Notes: a model not told the origin generated them from the letters alone. A DNA stretch of 59,457 nt from Catenulispora pinisilvae (GCF_015356865.1 NZ_JAAFZA010000037.1:1-59457), one strand, 5' to 3'; shown: positions 26,567 through 37,018, counted from the stretch's first letter. Made by a program: numbers and translations.

Positions 26567-27808
26567 GTGTTTCAACGTTCCCTGGCGGTGCTCGGCGCGG
26601 TGGCCGGAGTCTGCGGGCTCGCCACCGCCTGTGGTAGTCGCAGCCAGTCCGCTCACACGGCTTCGGGCTCCGGCGGCGGTGCCACGGTCGTCAAGATCGG
26701 CCTGGACGCGCCGCTGACCGGGGGGTTGCAGGCGCTGGGCCTGGGCATGCAGTACTCGGCCCAGTTGGCTGTGGACCTGGCGAACAAGCAGCAGGCGGTT
26801 CCGGGTGTCACCTTCCAGTTGGTGGCGAAGGACGACCAGGCCTCGGCCAGTATCGGAGAGCAGAACGCGGCGGCCTACGTGGCCGATCCGGGGGTGGCCG
26901 GGGTGGTCGGGCCGCTCAACTCGGCGGTGGCCCAGTCCATGCAGTCGGTGTTCAACCAGGCCAACCTGGTCGACGTCTCCTCGGCCAGCACCAACCCGTC
27001 GCTGACGCAGGGCCCGAACTGGAAGACGGCGAAGACCCGGGCCTATCCCTCCTTCTTCCGGGACATCACCACGGACGCGGTCCAGGGCCCGTTCGCCGCG
27101 GACTACGTCTTCAAGACCCTGGGCATCCACAGCGTCGCCACCGTGGACGATGGCCAGACCTACGGTGTCGGGCTGGTGGAGACCTTCAGCGCCGAGTTCA
27201 AGAAGCTCGGCGGCCAGATCGCCCTGGCGCAGACCGCGACGGCCAACACCACCGACTACAGCTCGGTGATCAGCGCGGTCAAGAGTTCCGGGGCGAAGTT
27301 GGTCTATTACGGCGGCGAGTACCCGGCCGGGGCGCCGCTGTCCAAGGAGCTCAAGGCCGCCGGCCTGAACATCCCGGAGATGGGCGGCGACGGCAACCAG
27401 GACCCGACCTACATCAAGACCGCGGGTCCGGCCTCTAACGGCGACTTCGCGACGGTGCCCGGAGCGCCGCTGGCCGCGCTGCCCTCGGCCAAGGACTTCA
27501 TCGCGCAGTATCAGGCCGCGCACTTCCCGGCCCCGTACGCGATCTACGGCGGCACCTCCTACGACGCGGCCGAGTCGATCATCTTGTCGGTCAAGGCGGC
27601 GCTGGCGCAGGACGGCGGCAAGATGCCGGCCGGCGACGCCTTCCGCTCGCAGGTGGAGAAGGCCGAGCAGGCGGTGTCCTTCGACGGCGCCACCGGCCCG
27701 GTCGCCTTCGACCAGTACGGGGACGTCGGGTCCAAGGTGATCACCATGTACAAGATCGAGAACGGCGCCTGGGACCAGGGCGTCTACTCGGGTGCCTTCG
27801 CCGGCTGA
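26567..27808 (+). CDS. livK: Branched-chain amino acid-type ABC transporter substrate-binding lipoprotein
   Basis: A 413-residue LivK/LivJ-type periplasmic-binding-fold lipoprotein. The signal peptide ends in LATAC, so Cys22 is the predicted lipidated residue. VKIGLDAPLTGGLQALG and GVVGPLNSAVAQ are the typical ligand-site loops of type I binding proteins. The GTG start follows AAGGAGCAGTTCA. First gene of the transporter operon and separated from the permeases by a hairpin. The ligand could be an amino acid, amide or aromatic acid. Confidence 0.9.
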   Translation: MFQRSLAVLGAVAGVCGLATACGSRSQSAHTASGSGGGATVVKIGLDAPLTGGLQALGLGMQYSAQLAVDLANKQQAVPGVTFQLVAKDDQASASIGEQNAAAYVADPGVAGVVGPLNSAVAQSMQSVFNQANLVDVSSASTNPSLTQGPNWKTAKTRAYPSFFRDITTDAVQGPFAADYVFKTLGIHSVATVDDGQTYGVGLVETFSAEFKKLGGQIALAQTATANTTDYSSVISAVKSSGAKLVYYGGEYPAGAPLSKELKAAGLNIPEMGGDGNQDPTYIKTAGPASNGDFATVPGAPLAALPSAKDFIAQYQAAHFPAPYAIYGGTSYDAAESIILSVKAALAQDGGKMPAGDAFRSQVEKAEQAVSFDGATGPVAFDQYGDVGSKVITMYKIENGAWDQGVYSGAFAG

Positions 27809-27823
27809 GACCGCTGGCGGGTG

Positions 27824-27851
27824 CGGCGGGCCGGGTGAGAGCGGCCCGCCG
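27824..27851 (+). terminator. Hairpin between binding-protein and permease genes (attenuator-like)
   Basis: A perfect 10-bp stem, CGGCGGGCCG / CGGCCCGCCG, with an 8-nt loop follows the binding-protein stop. It has no T-tract. In ABC operons such a hairpin often protects the first cistron and reduces read-through, so the binding protein is made in excess. Confidence 0.6.
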
Positions 27852-27899
27852 TGTCCGGCGTCTCAACATCCGTATATCAGGAAGCAAGGATAGCCCCGC

Positions 27900-28853
<954 letters not shown>

Positions 28854-28860
28854 GGCGGCG

Positions 28861-30654
28861 ATGACCACTTCCTCCTCGACCGGCCTGACCGCCCCCGGCC
28901 GGGCCACGCGCCGCCGCCTCGGACGAGGCGCCGATCCGCTGGTGGGCAAGTGCCTGATCGCGCTGGGCTCGGCCGCCGCGCTGGGTTCCACCTTCCTGTC
29001 CTGGACCTGGACCACCGCCTTTCCCGGCGACCTGACCGTGACCGGATATCCGGGCGGCAACCAGCTCATCACCCTGTTCCTCAGCATCCTGACACTGCTG
29101 GCGCTCGGTCCGGCTCTGCTCCCGGGCGGAGTGCCCGGCACGCGCTGGATCGCGCCGCGCGGCAGTGTCCGGCTGCTGCGGAGCCTGTCGCTGGCCAACG
29201 CGGCGTCGACCGGGTACGTCGTGGTCGCCATCGCGTGGGAGCTCGGGGGAGTGGCGAACTACGTCGCGGGGACGTGGATCGCCGGCGCCTCGGTGCTGCT
29301 TCCCGTTCTGGGCGCGTGGTTGCTGCCCGAGGACGACCACGAGCCCGCGCCCGCGCGGCCGACCCCGCGCTGGGCCCAGATCGTCGTGGTGTTCGTCGTG
29401 GTCATGCTGGGACTGCTGGTCACGGACTTCGGGGTCACCACCGGGTTCTCGGAGGAGTTCATCGGGTTCTGTCTCGGCGCCGGCTTCGCCGGCCGGGGCC
29501 TGGCCGCCTCCGGCCTGTTCGACCGCTTCTCGGCCCTGACCGCGGCCAACCGGGTCGCCACCGGCTGGGCGGTGTTCGCCGCGGCGGTGTCGTTCGTGTT
29601 CCTGCAATCCAGCGACGCCTACACCAGCGTGGCCGACAACATCCTGATCTTCGCCACGGTCGCCCTCGGCCTGAACATCGTGGTGGGCCTGGCCGGGCTG
29701 CTGGACCTGGGATACGTGGCCTTCCTCGGGGTCGGCGCGTACACGGCCGCCCTCGTCTCGGGCACGGCGGCCTCCCGGTACGCCCACGTGGTGCTGCCGT
29801 TCTGGGCCCAGGCGCTGATCGGGGTCGCGGTGTCGGTCCTGGCCGGACTCCTCATCGGCGCCCCGACGCTGCGGCTGCGCGGCGACTACCTGGCCATCGT
29901 CACGCTCGGCTTCGGCGAGATCTTCCGCATCACCATGAACAACCTCGACGGGCAGTCCGGTCCGCAGGTGACGAACGGTGCCGAGGGCGAGTACGGGATC
30001 CCGGACCTGCGGCTGTTCGGCTACGACTTCGGCCGGCCGCACACCGTCCTGGGCCACACGCTCGGCCGGTTCGGCAACTACTATCTGCTGCTGGTCCTGG
30101 TCATCGCCCTGGTGATCTTCATCTTCGCGCGGGTGAACGACTCCCGGATCGGCCGCGCCTGGGCGGCGATCCGAGAGGACGAGACCGCGGCCGAGGCGAT
30201 GGGTGTGCACGGCTACCGGTTCAAGCTGCTCGCCTTCGGACTCGGCGCGGGCCTGGCCGGGCTGGCCGGCACCATCCAGGGCCACCTGACCTCGACCGTG
30301 ACCCCGGACCAGTACACCTTCAGCTCCTCGGCCCCGCCCAACTCCGCCTTCCTGCTGGCGGCGGTCGTCCTGGGCGGCATGGGCACGATCAGCGGCCCGC
30401 TGCTCGGCGCGTCCCTGCTGTTCCTGATCCCCGACAAGCTCCAGTTCTTCCACAACAAGCAGCTGCTGCTGTTCGGTATCGCGCTGATCGTGATGATGCG
30501 GTTGCGGCCGGAGGGGCTGGTTCCCGACAAGCGGCGGCGTCTGGAGTTCCACGAGCGGGAGACGGCCGCCGAGGAAGCGTACGAGGAACTGGTCGTGGAC
30601 GAGTTGGACAGGTCGGACGGGTTGGACGAGTTGGAAGCCGAGGCCCGAGCGTGA
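28861..30654 (+). CDS. livM: ABC transporter permease, LivM family with long N-terminal membrane extension
   Basis: A 597-residue protein, compared with about 320-420 for standard LivM. Residues from about 255 are LivM: ILIFATVALGLNIVVGLAGL, DLGYVAFLGVGAYTAAL, LRLRGDYLAIVTLGFGEI and LGGMGTISGPLLGASLLF. The first 250 residues hold roughly six extra hydrophobic segments with no family motif I recognise; similar extensions are common in actinobacterial LivM. The acidic C-terminal tail (EEAYEELVVDELDRSDGLDE) is cytoplasmic. GTGA overlap with livG. Confidence 0.9.
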   Translation: MTTSSSTGLTAPGRATRRRLGRGADPLVGKCLIALGSAAALGSTFLSWTWTTAFPGDLTVTGYPGGNQLITLFLSILTLLALGPALLPGGVPGTRWIAPRGSVRLLRSLSLANAASTGYVVVAIAWELGGVANYVAGTWIAGASVLLPVLGAWLLPEDDHEPAPARPTPRWAQIVVVFVVVMLGLLVTDFGVTTGFSEEFIGFCLGAGFAGRGLAASGLFDRFSALTAANRVATGWAVFAAAVSFVFLQSSDAYTSVADNILIFATVALGLNIVVGLAGLLDLGYVAFLGVGAYTAALVSGTAASRYAHVVLPFWAQALIGVAVSVLAGLLIGAPTLRLRGDYLAIVTLGFGEIFRITMNNLDGQSGPQVTNGAEGEYGIPDLRLFGYDFGRPHTVLGHTLGRFGNYYLLLVLVIALVIFIFARVNDSRIGRAWAAIREDETAAEAMGVHGYRFKLLAFGLGAGLAGLAGTIQGHLTSTVTPDQYTFSSSAPPNSAFLLAAVVLGGMGTISGPLLGASLLFLIPDKLQFFHNKQLLLFGIALIVMMRLRPEGLVPDKRRRLEFHERETAAEEAYEELVVDELDRSDGLDELEAEARA

Positions 30655-31511
30655 GCACCCAGCCAGCGAACCCGCCCGGGCCGGTATCCGGGACGGCACC
30701 GGGCTCCGAGCCGATCCTGCAAGCCCGGGGCGTGACCATGCGCTTCGGCGGGCTGACCGCCGTCGACGGCGTGGACCTGGACGTCGCCGGCGGTGAGATC
30801 GTCGGCCTGATCGGCCCGAACGGCGCCGGGAAGACGACCTTCTTCAACTGTCTGACCGGCCTGTACCCGCCGACCGCCGGTTCGATCACCTTCCGCGGGC
30901 AGCGGCTCGCGCCGAAGCCCTATCGAGTGGCCGAGGCCGGCATCTCCCGCACGTTCCAGAACATCAGGCTGTTCCCGAACATGACCGCGCTGGAGAACGT
31001 CATGGTCGGCCGGCACTGCCGGACCAGGGAAGGTCTGCTCTCGGCGATCGGACGGGGACCCCGGTACCGGGCCGCCGAGCGCGAGGCCCGCCAGACCGCC
31101 CGCGAGCTGCTGTCGTTCCTGGACCTGGACCGGCACGCCTCGGCCATCGCGCGCAGCCTGCCCTACGGCGACCAGCGCAAGCTGGAGATCGCGCGGGCGA
31201 TGGCCAGCGATCCGGGCCTGCTGCTGCTCGACGAGCCGGCGGCCGGCATGAACCCGCGCGAGACCCTGGCGCTGCGCGAGACCATCTTCAAGATCCGGCA
31301 GCGCGGCTTGTCGGTCGTCGTCATCGAGCACGACATGCGGTTCATCTTCAACCTCTGCGACCGGCTGGTGGTGCTGGCGCGCGGCCGGAAGCTGACCGAA
31401 GGACGGCCTGACGAGGTCCGAGCCGACGAACGAGTCATCGCCACCTATCTCGGGACGGCTCCCGCGGCCGCTCCCGGGACGGCGGAGCAGGAAGCGAGTG
31501 ATGCCCGGTGA
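30651..31511 (+). CDS. livG: ABC transporter ATP-binding protein, LivG family
   Basis: A 286-residue ATPase: Walker A GPNGAGKT, the signature-region LPYGDQRKLEIARAM (LivG-type replacement of LSGGQ), Walker B LLLLDEPAAGMNP and the switch histidine in VVIEHDMRFIF. GISRTFQNIRLFPNMTALEN is typical of LivG. The GTG at 30651 overlaps the livM stop. The C-terminal 25 residues are low-complexity Ala/Pro/Glu. Confidence 0.92.
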   Translation: MSTQPANPPGPVSGTAPGSEPILQARGVTMRFGGLTAVDGVDLDVAGGEIVGLIGPNGAGKTTFFNCLTGLYPPTAGSITFRGQRLAPKPYRVAEAGISRTFQNIRLFPNMTALENVMVGRHCRTREGLLSAIGRGPRYRAAEREARQTARELLSFLDLDRHASAIARSLPYGDQRKLEIARAMASDPGLLLLDEPAAGMNPRETLALRETIFKIRQRGLSVVVIEHDMRFIFNLCDRLVVLARGRKLTEGRPDEVRADERVIATYLGTAPAAAPGTAEQEASDAR

Positions 31512-32257
31512 CCGCGCTGCTGAATGACGAGGCGCTGCTGAGTGTCGAGGCGCTGTTGAGCGTCGAAGCGCTGCACGTCGCCTACGGACGGGTCGAGGCG
31601 GTGAAGGGCATCTCGATGCGGGTCCTGCCCGGCCAGACGGTGGCGCTGCTCGGCGCCAACGGCGCGGGCAAGACGACGACGCTGCGTACGCTGTCCGGAC
31701 TGTTGCGCCCCACCGCCGGGACGATCCGCTTCGCCGGCCAGTCCTTGGAGCGCGTCCCCGCGCACCACATCGTCAGAGCCGGCCTCGCGCACTGTCCCGA
31801 GGCCCGGCGGATCTTCCCGCGCATGACCATCGAGGAGAACCTGCGGCTCGGCGCGTTCATCCGGGGCAACGAGGACTTGGGACCGGACCTGCGACAGGCC
31901 TACGAACGGTTTCCGATCCTCGGCGAGCGGCACGACCAGATGGCCGGCCTGCTCTCCGGCGGGGAACAGCAGATGCTGGCCATAGCCAGGGCCCTGATGT
32001 GCCGGCCCAGGCTGCTGATGCTGGACGAGCCGTCCATGGGGCTCTCGCCGATCATGATGCAGCAGATCCTGCGGACGGTCGCCGAGCTCAAGGACGCGGG
32101 CACCACGATCCTGCTGGTGGAACAGAACGCGCAGGCAGCTCTGGCGCTGGCCGACTACGCGTACGTCCTGGAGACCGGCCGGATCGTGGTGGAGGGCACG
32201 GGAGCCGAACTGCTCGCGGACGAACGGGTGCGCGTGGCCTACCTCGGGGAGGGTTGA
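31508..32257 (+). CDS. livF: ABC transporter ATP-binding protein, LivF family
   Basis: A 249-residue ATPase: Walker A GANGAGKT, ABC signature LLSGGEQQMLAIARAL, Walker B LLMLDEPSMGLSP and LLVEQNAQAALALADYAYVL as in LivF. GTG overlaps the livG stop. The N terminus carries three in-frame 18-bp repeats before the first conserved strand, and the last 19 bp overlap the 3' end of the convergent SARP gene. Confidence 0.92.
   Translation: MTALLNDEALLSVEALLSVEALHVAYGRVEAVKGISMRVLPGQTVALLGANGAGKTTTLRTLSGLLRPTAGTIRFAGQSLERVPAHHIVRAGLAHCPEARRIFPRMTIEENLRLGAFIRGNEDLGPDLRQAYERFPILGERHDQMAGLLSGGEQQMLAIARALMCRPRLLMLDEPSMGLSPIMMQQILRTVAELKDAGTTILLVEQNAQAALALADYAYVLETGRIVVEGTGAELLADERVRVAYLGEG
31514..31567 (+). 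repeat. Three tandem 18-bp units at the 5' end of livF
   Basis: Units at 31514-31531, 31532-31549 and 31550-31567 differ at a few positions and encode ALLNDE, ALLSVE and ALLSVE, placed between the start codon and the conserved ATPase fold. Confidence 0.85.
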
Positions 32258-33981
32258 GCCGGCGTGGGCGTGGGACGGCTGAACGGCAGACCCGACGTTC
32301 GCCAGGGCGCCGAGTTCACCGAGTTCACCGAGCCGGGTACGGCGACGCGCTCGGGTTCGGCGCTGAGGTGCTTCAGCGCGGATCCGAGCCGTTGCCCGGG
32401 GCGGGAAGCAAGGCCGGCGGCGAGCTCACGGATGGCCGGCGGGTGCCCCGCGCAGCGGGAGGCCAGGGCCCGGGCCGCGTCCGGTTCTTCGCGGACCCGG
32501 GCCGTGCCGATCAGTGCCTCCAGGAGCGCGAAGGCCTCGCCGGAGTTGAGCCGAGGCACCTCGTGGTGGACCGCACCGCCCAGGTCGGGCAGGGTATCGC
32601 GGCCGGTGACGAGGAAGGCCGACCCCGGCGGGGCGGCCAAGGCGTCCTGGATCTGCCGGACCGAGTCGACGTCGTCGAGGATCACGAGCATGCGGTGGGT
32701 CGCGAGCAGTCCCCGCAAGGCCCAGGCCCGGACGACGGGGTTGGGCGGAACTTCGCCGACGGGTAGCCCGGTGGCGCGCAGGAGAGCGGTGAGGACCGTG
32801 GCTCCGGACATCGGGCTGCCGTCGGGCTCGGTCAGGCTCACGTAGATCTGGCCATCGGGGAACGCGGGGGCGAGGAGATGGGCGGCACGCAGAGCGAGGG
32901 AGGTTTTACCGATGCCCGGCCCGCCGCGCAGGGCGACGACGCGGGGCCCGTTCGGCTCGCAGAGCTCTCGGCGGATGACCGCGAGCAGATCTGCCCGGCC
33001 GGTGAAGTCCGTCGGGTTCGCGGGGAGGGGGCCGACTGCGAGTGCTGATATGAGAGGTTGGCGCGGTCCTGGGTCCGGTCTGCCTGCTTGTCCAGGTGAC
33101 TGCATGGGTTGCCGCTGTGCGGGGATCGGCGCGAAGATCGGTGCCGAGACCGGTGCGGTGCTCGCCACCGGGTTCGCCACGGGGCTTGTCACCGGGCTCA
33201 CGTCCCGGACGAGGATTCGGCGCTGCATGGCCCGCAGCCCGGGCCCGGGCCCGATCCCGAGTTCGTCGCGCAGTGTCACCCGCGCGCGGGTGTAGGCGTC
33301 GAGGGCGTCGCCGGGCCGGCCGGCTTTGTGCAGTGCCAGCATCAGCAGTTCGTGCAAGCTCTCGCGGAGCGGGTATTCGTCGATCAGACTTCTGATACGG
33401 GCGATCGCGCAGGCGGCCTGGTCGCCCATGGTCACCTGGGCCGTGAGCGCGGTCTGCGTCGCCTCGATGTAGAGCTCCGTCGTCCTGGCGCGTACGCCCT
33501 CGGCGAAGGGGCCCGCGATGCCGGCCAACGGCGATCCGCGCCAGAGCAGCAGGGCCTTGCGGCACAAGGCCCGCGCCTGTGCGGGGTCCTCGGCCAGGAG
33601 CGCCGTCGCCTGGTGGACGCCGCTCTCGAACCGGTCCAGGTCGAGATCGACGTCGAGGCTGGAGTCGGCGCCGGAGTCGGAAGCGGAGCCGGAGAGCACG
33701 TAACCGTTGCCGGCGAAAACGATCGCGAAACCACGACCGGCTTCCCCGGCGCCGACCGGCTTTCGCAGTCCGGAGATGTACTTTCGAATTATTCCCACAG
33801 CCGACTTCGGCGGCGATTCGCCCCACAAGCCGTCAATCATGGAGTCGATGGAGACCTGGCTGCCGTGGGCGAGCAAGAGCATGACGAGAACGGCCTGTTG
33901 TTGCGGAGGCCCCAGGCGTAGCGACTCGCCATTCTGTTCGGCCTGTACGGGACCGAGTATCCGGATCTTGGACTCGCTCAC
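32239..33981 (-). CDS. SARP-type regulator with truncated NB-ARC module
   Basis: A 580-residue regulator: winged helix (about 5-95), BTAD (about 110-270, ending RDELGIGPGPGLRAMQRRIL), a Pro/Ala/Val-rich linker, then an NB-ARC ATPase with P-loop RGGPGIGKTS and the kinase-2-like MLVILDDVDS. Unlike AfsR it has no TPR array and stops soon after the GxP-like region. GTG at 33981 is chosen because GGAGCTGGAG lies upstream and SARP sequence starts there; 28 extra residues from 34065 are unlike SARPs. It is convergent with, and overlaps, livF by 19 bp, so the two transcripts may interfere. Target genes are unknown. Confidence 0.88.
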   Translation of the reverse strand: MSESKIRILGPVQAEQNGESLRLGPPQQQAVLVMLLLAHGSQVSIDSMIDGLWGESPPKSAVGIIRKYISGLRKPVGAGEAGRGFAIVFAGNGYVLSGSASDSGADSSLDVDLDLDRFESGVHQATALLAEDPAQARALCRKALLLWRGSPLAGIAGPFAEGVRARTTELYIEATQTALTAQVTMGDQAACAIARIRSLIDEYPLRESLHELLMLALHKAGRPGDALDAYTRARVTLRDELGIGPGPGLRAMQRRILVRDVSPVTSPVANPVASTAPVSAPIFAPIPAQRQPMQSPGQAGRPDPGPRQPLISALAVGPLPANPTDFTGRADLLAVIRRELCEPNGPRVVALRGGPGIGKTSLALRAAHLLAPAFPDGQIYVSLTEPDGSPMSGATVLTALLRATGLPVGEVPPNPVVRAWALRGLLATHRMLVILDDVDSVRQIQDALAAPPGSAFLVTGRDTLPDLGGAVHHEVPRLNSGEAFALLEALIGTARVREEPDAARALASRCAGHPPAIRELAAGLASRPGQRLGSALKHLSAEPERVAVPGSVNSVNSAPWRTSGLPFSRPTPTPAQPSPR

Positions 33982-34250
33982 GTGCTCCAGCTCCTGCGGC
34001 GGGCGGCCGGTTTCATGGTGAGGGCATGACAAAAACCTGCCATAGGGCATGCAAGATGCCCTCAATCGTCATCAGCCTCATATGTGATTGATCGAGCGCC
34101 GCCGAGTCTACGGCCGTGATGTCGCCTCGGCTGACATGATGTTGAGGTGGCTTCACGCTCCGTGTGCGTTGGGCGTATCGAAGTGGCCGGGACCTGATGA
34201 GATCTCGTTGAGCCGGGAAGAGTGCGATCCGGTAGCTGAGCGGGAGAGCG

Positions 34251-35732
34251 CTAATGGTTGGGTCGTGAACAGTCCTCCAGCACCGCGAGCGCCGTCGTGA
34301 AGGCCGTGTCCCGTCCGGCGGCGAGCTCGTTCGGCGGGAACACCGGGATCCGGATCTGCGGTGGGATGCCGGTGATGTCGAAGCTGGGGCCGTTGCGGCT
34401 CGTCGGGTACTCCTCGTTCGGCAGCTCGAATTCCCAGCCGTTCGGCAGAGTGCGGTTCAGCGTGTCGGAGAACGAGCCCTGGGTGTTCTCGCCGATGCGG
34501 ACCGGGGCGGGGGTGCGGCCCATCAGGGCCTGTGCGAAGGTTTCGCCCGCGCTCACCGTGGAGCCTCCGGCCAACAGCGCGATGGGGCCACGGTAGATCG
34601 GGTTGTCGGAGGGTGTCACGCGGATCGGCTCGGGCCGGCTGAAGACGGACGGGTCGTTCGGGTCGTCGCGGTGCTTCTTCCAGTACGCGGTGTAGGGCTT
34701 CGACGTCAGGCGGGAGACGACGTCCAGCGCCAGGACGTCGGAGCCGCCACCGTTGACGCGGTCGTCGATGATGAGGCCGCGCAGGGCGTTCGGACCTTGG
34801 GTGCGCTGCGGCGTGAAGATCGCGTCCAGGGCCCTGTCCAGCTCGGCCTTGTCGGAGGCGAAGCCGGCGCTGTCGTCGGGGCTGGTGTAGCCGGCGAAGG
34901 AGGACAGGCGCAGGTAGCCGATGCCGCCGGGGAGGTCGGCGTAGGCGATGTGGCCGCGACCCCACTCCTGGAGCGGGGTGGTGAGGTCGTGTGCCTGGAT
35001 GAAGGCCTCGATGCCGGCGTCGTAGGCGCGGCTCGGGCTGACGGTGCCCGGGCGTGAGGGGGAGACGGTCGTGGTGCCGTCACTCAGCGCGGTGTGCGAG
35101 TCGTTCAGCGGGGCGAAGGCGTCGGTGAGGATCTGGAAGAGCTGGGCGTCGGTGGTCTTCGGCGTGATCTCGGCCCGCAGCCGGGCGCCGGTGGCCTGCC
35201 AGTCGATGCCGCGCGCGGCGAAGAACGGATAGTTCTCCTGGTAGGTCTGCCAGAAGATGTCGAACACGGTACGCGGATCCGTGGGAGTCGGCTGCGTACA
35301 CCTGGCGGGGAGGGCGGCGAGACGAGCGAGGTGCCGAAGCCCGACCGACTCCTGGATCGTCATCGACAGGGCCCGCGCCCGCTGTTCCGGGCGCAGCGTG
35401 AACAGCGTCGTCCCCACCGCGAAGGTGGTGTCGCCGCCGGGCCCGGCGGTTCCGGTCCTGGTGCCGGTGAACTCGGGCAGGCAGCTGATGGCGGTGGTCT
35501 CGTAGGCCGTGACCGTGGCGCCTTCGACGTCGAGGACGAGGCCGTAGCCGGCCATCTGCCACGCGCCGTCCAGCCCGGCCGGCGTCCCGGTCCGAATCCC
35601 CGTCCCGGTCCCGGTCTTCGCTTCGGCTCCGGTCGCGGCTCCGGCCGCCACCAGCGCCGCAGCGGCGGTGACGGCACCGATCCGGCACAGCGTCCTGCCT
35701 CGCGGCGCGCTTCGCGCACTGGTTCGCTTCAT
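34251..35732 (-). CDS. Secreted S41-family peptidase (tricorn/CtpA-like)
   Basis: A 493-residue exported protein. The first 38 residues are a signal peptide (arginine-rich start, hydrophobic core, AxA before the TGTGTG repeat). The middle holds an N-terminal helical region (DIFWQTYQENYPFFAARGIDW) and the C-terminal S41 catalytic domain: GIGYLRLSSFAGY, GLIIDDRVNGGGS and LAGGSTVSAGETFAQAL, where the serine of TVSAGE is the nucleophile. A PDZ domain is not obvious, as in the retinol-binding-like S41B/C group. It probably degrades extracellular peptides. ATG at 35732 is preferred over 35795 because the signal peptide begins there. Confidence 0.85.
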   Translation of the reverse strand: MKRTSARSAPRGRTLCRIGAVTAAAALVAAGAATGAEAKTGTGTGIRTGTPAGLDGAWQMAGYGLVLDVEGATVTAYETTAISCLPEFTGTRTGTAGPGGDTTFAVGTTLFTLRPEQRARALSMTIQESVGLRHLARLAALPARCTQPTPTDPRTVFDIFWQTYQENYPFFAARGIDWQATGARLRAEITPKTTDAQLFQILTDAFAPLNDSHTALSDGTTTVSPSRPGTVSPSRAYDAGIEAFIQAHDLTTPLQEWGRGHIAYADLPGGIGYLRLSSFAGYTSPDDSAGFASDKAELDRALDAIFTPQRTQGPNALRGLIIDDRVNGGGSDVLALDVVSRLTSKPYTAYWKKHRDDPNDPSVFSRPEPIRVTPSDNPIYRGPIALLAGGSTVSAGETFAQALMGRTPAPVRIGENTQGSFSDTLNRTLPNGWEFELPNEEYPTSRNGPSFDITGIPPQIRIPVFPPNELAAGRDTAFTTALAVLEDCSRPNH

Positions 35733-35880
35733 GGTGTCAGCCTGCTGCGATGCGGCGCACCGGGGCATCGGCCATCGGTCCTCCACATGCCTCATCCTTC
35801 GGTATGACCGACACGAGACCTAGGTAGAGGGATGCGTAGTGGAGGAGTTGGTAGAAGGTCGCGCGCAGAATACCGCGAGG

Positions 35881-36381
35881 CTACTGGCGGTCCCAGACCC
35901 ATCCATTGCCCGCAGTCAGATGGACGAGGTAGTTGTCGCCGCGCGGCGAGAGCCCGACGCCAGAGTGATCGGACGGCTGGATGAAGCCGTTCGCGTCGGG
36001 GTTGGTACCGACCCTCCACAACTGCTGCTGGGAGTTGCCGTCGCAGGCGTAGACCAGGACGTTGGGGTACTGCTGGCCGTCATCGAGGCAGTAGTCACCG
36101 CTGAGATATGCGTTGTGAATGCGGTAGAAACCGTTGCCGGCATTCTCAAAGCACCACTGTTCGTCCATCTGTCCGTCGTAGCCCAGCGTCTGTGCGAGCC
36201 CCGTGCCCCTCGCGTCGAGGTACTGGCCATCGAACGTGTGCAGGAAGAACCAGGCAGTACAGGAGCCTGACGAGGTCGTCGTGTGCGGTGACACGGTGGC
36301 CGCACTCGCCGTGGATGCCTCCAACGACACGACCAGTGCGCACCCAGTGGCTATCGCCGCCCAACGGCGCTTTGAGATCAT
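35881..36381 (-). CDS. Secreted ricin-B-type beta-trefoil protein
   Basis: A 166-residue protein with a Sec signal peptide (about 1-28, ending ASA). The mature part is a single diverged ricin-type trefoil, with QxW-like repeats EQWCF, QQLWRV and GWVWDR and the LDARGTGL and YCLDDG strands. These domains bind sugars, usually galactose or xylan. No catalytic domain is attached, so it may be a stand-alone lectin. It lies downstream of, but separate from, the S41 peptidase upstream region. Confidence 0.8.
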   Translation of the reverse strand: MISKRRWAAIATGCALVVSLEASTASAATVSPHTTTSSGSCTAWFFLHTFDGQYLDARGTGLAQTLGYDGQMDEQWCFENAGNGFYRIHNAYLSGDYCLDDGQQYPNVLVYACDGNSQQQLWRVGTNPDANGFIQPSDHSGVGLSPRGDNYLVHLTAGNGWVWDRQ

Positions 36382-36501
36382 GAGACCCTCCCGGTGTCAG
36401 GCGCTCCGGGCGTCAACCTAATGCGGCGGCATCACGTATACAAGAGCCCTGTTATAGTCGGCCATCGTTTCTGAACGTCGCTGCCGGCCTGCTCCGGGCG
36501 C

Positions 36502-36989
36502 TCAGGGGCGCACCCGGATGACGGTCTTGCCCTTGCGCCGCTCGGTCGGGTTCAGCGCGGGGATGGCGTCGTCGAGGGTTGCGACGGTTCCGATGTGGGT
36601 GCGAAGGCGCCCGTCCCGCCGGGTCGGATGATGCTCGCCGAGCGCGTTTGGACGTCGCCGCCGATGACGTCGAAGACCAGGTCGACGCCGCCGATGTCGT
36701 TGAGATCGTCGCGGTCGAGGTCGAGGAACTCGTTCGCGCCGAAGTCGAGTGCCGCTTGGCGGTCGGCCGCCCGGCCGGTTCCGATGACGTAGGCGCCGAA
36801 CTCCCGGGCGAGCTGCGTCACCACGGACCCGACCGCGCCGGCGGCGCCGTGGGCCAGGACGCTCTGGCCGGCTTGGAGGCGACCGTGCTGGAACAAGCCC
36901 TGCCATGCGGTCAGGCCGGAGATCGGCAGGCTCGCGCCGACCGTGAAGTCGACGTCTCCGGGCAGCGGCGCGAGGTTGCGTGCCTCCAC
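36502..36989 (-). pseudogene. Zinc-less alcohol dehydrogenase / quinone oxidoreductase remnant
   Basis: EARNLAPLPGDVDFTVGASL starts in the middle of an MDR protein and runs through the dinucleotide loop VLAHGAAGAVGSVVTQLA to GGDVQTRSASIIRPGG. The frame then shifts (about 36590-36610), and the normal C terminus HIGTVATLDDAIPALN... continues in another frame to a stop at 36502. The N-terminal GroES-like domain is absent. The gene is broken at both ends. Confidence 0.8.
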
Positions 36990-37018
36990 GGCGGTCCCGG
37001 TACCGATCGTGTCCCGTC

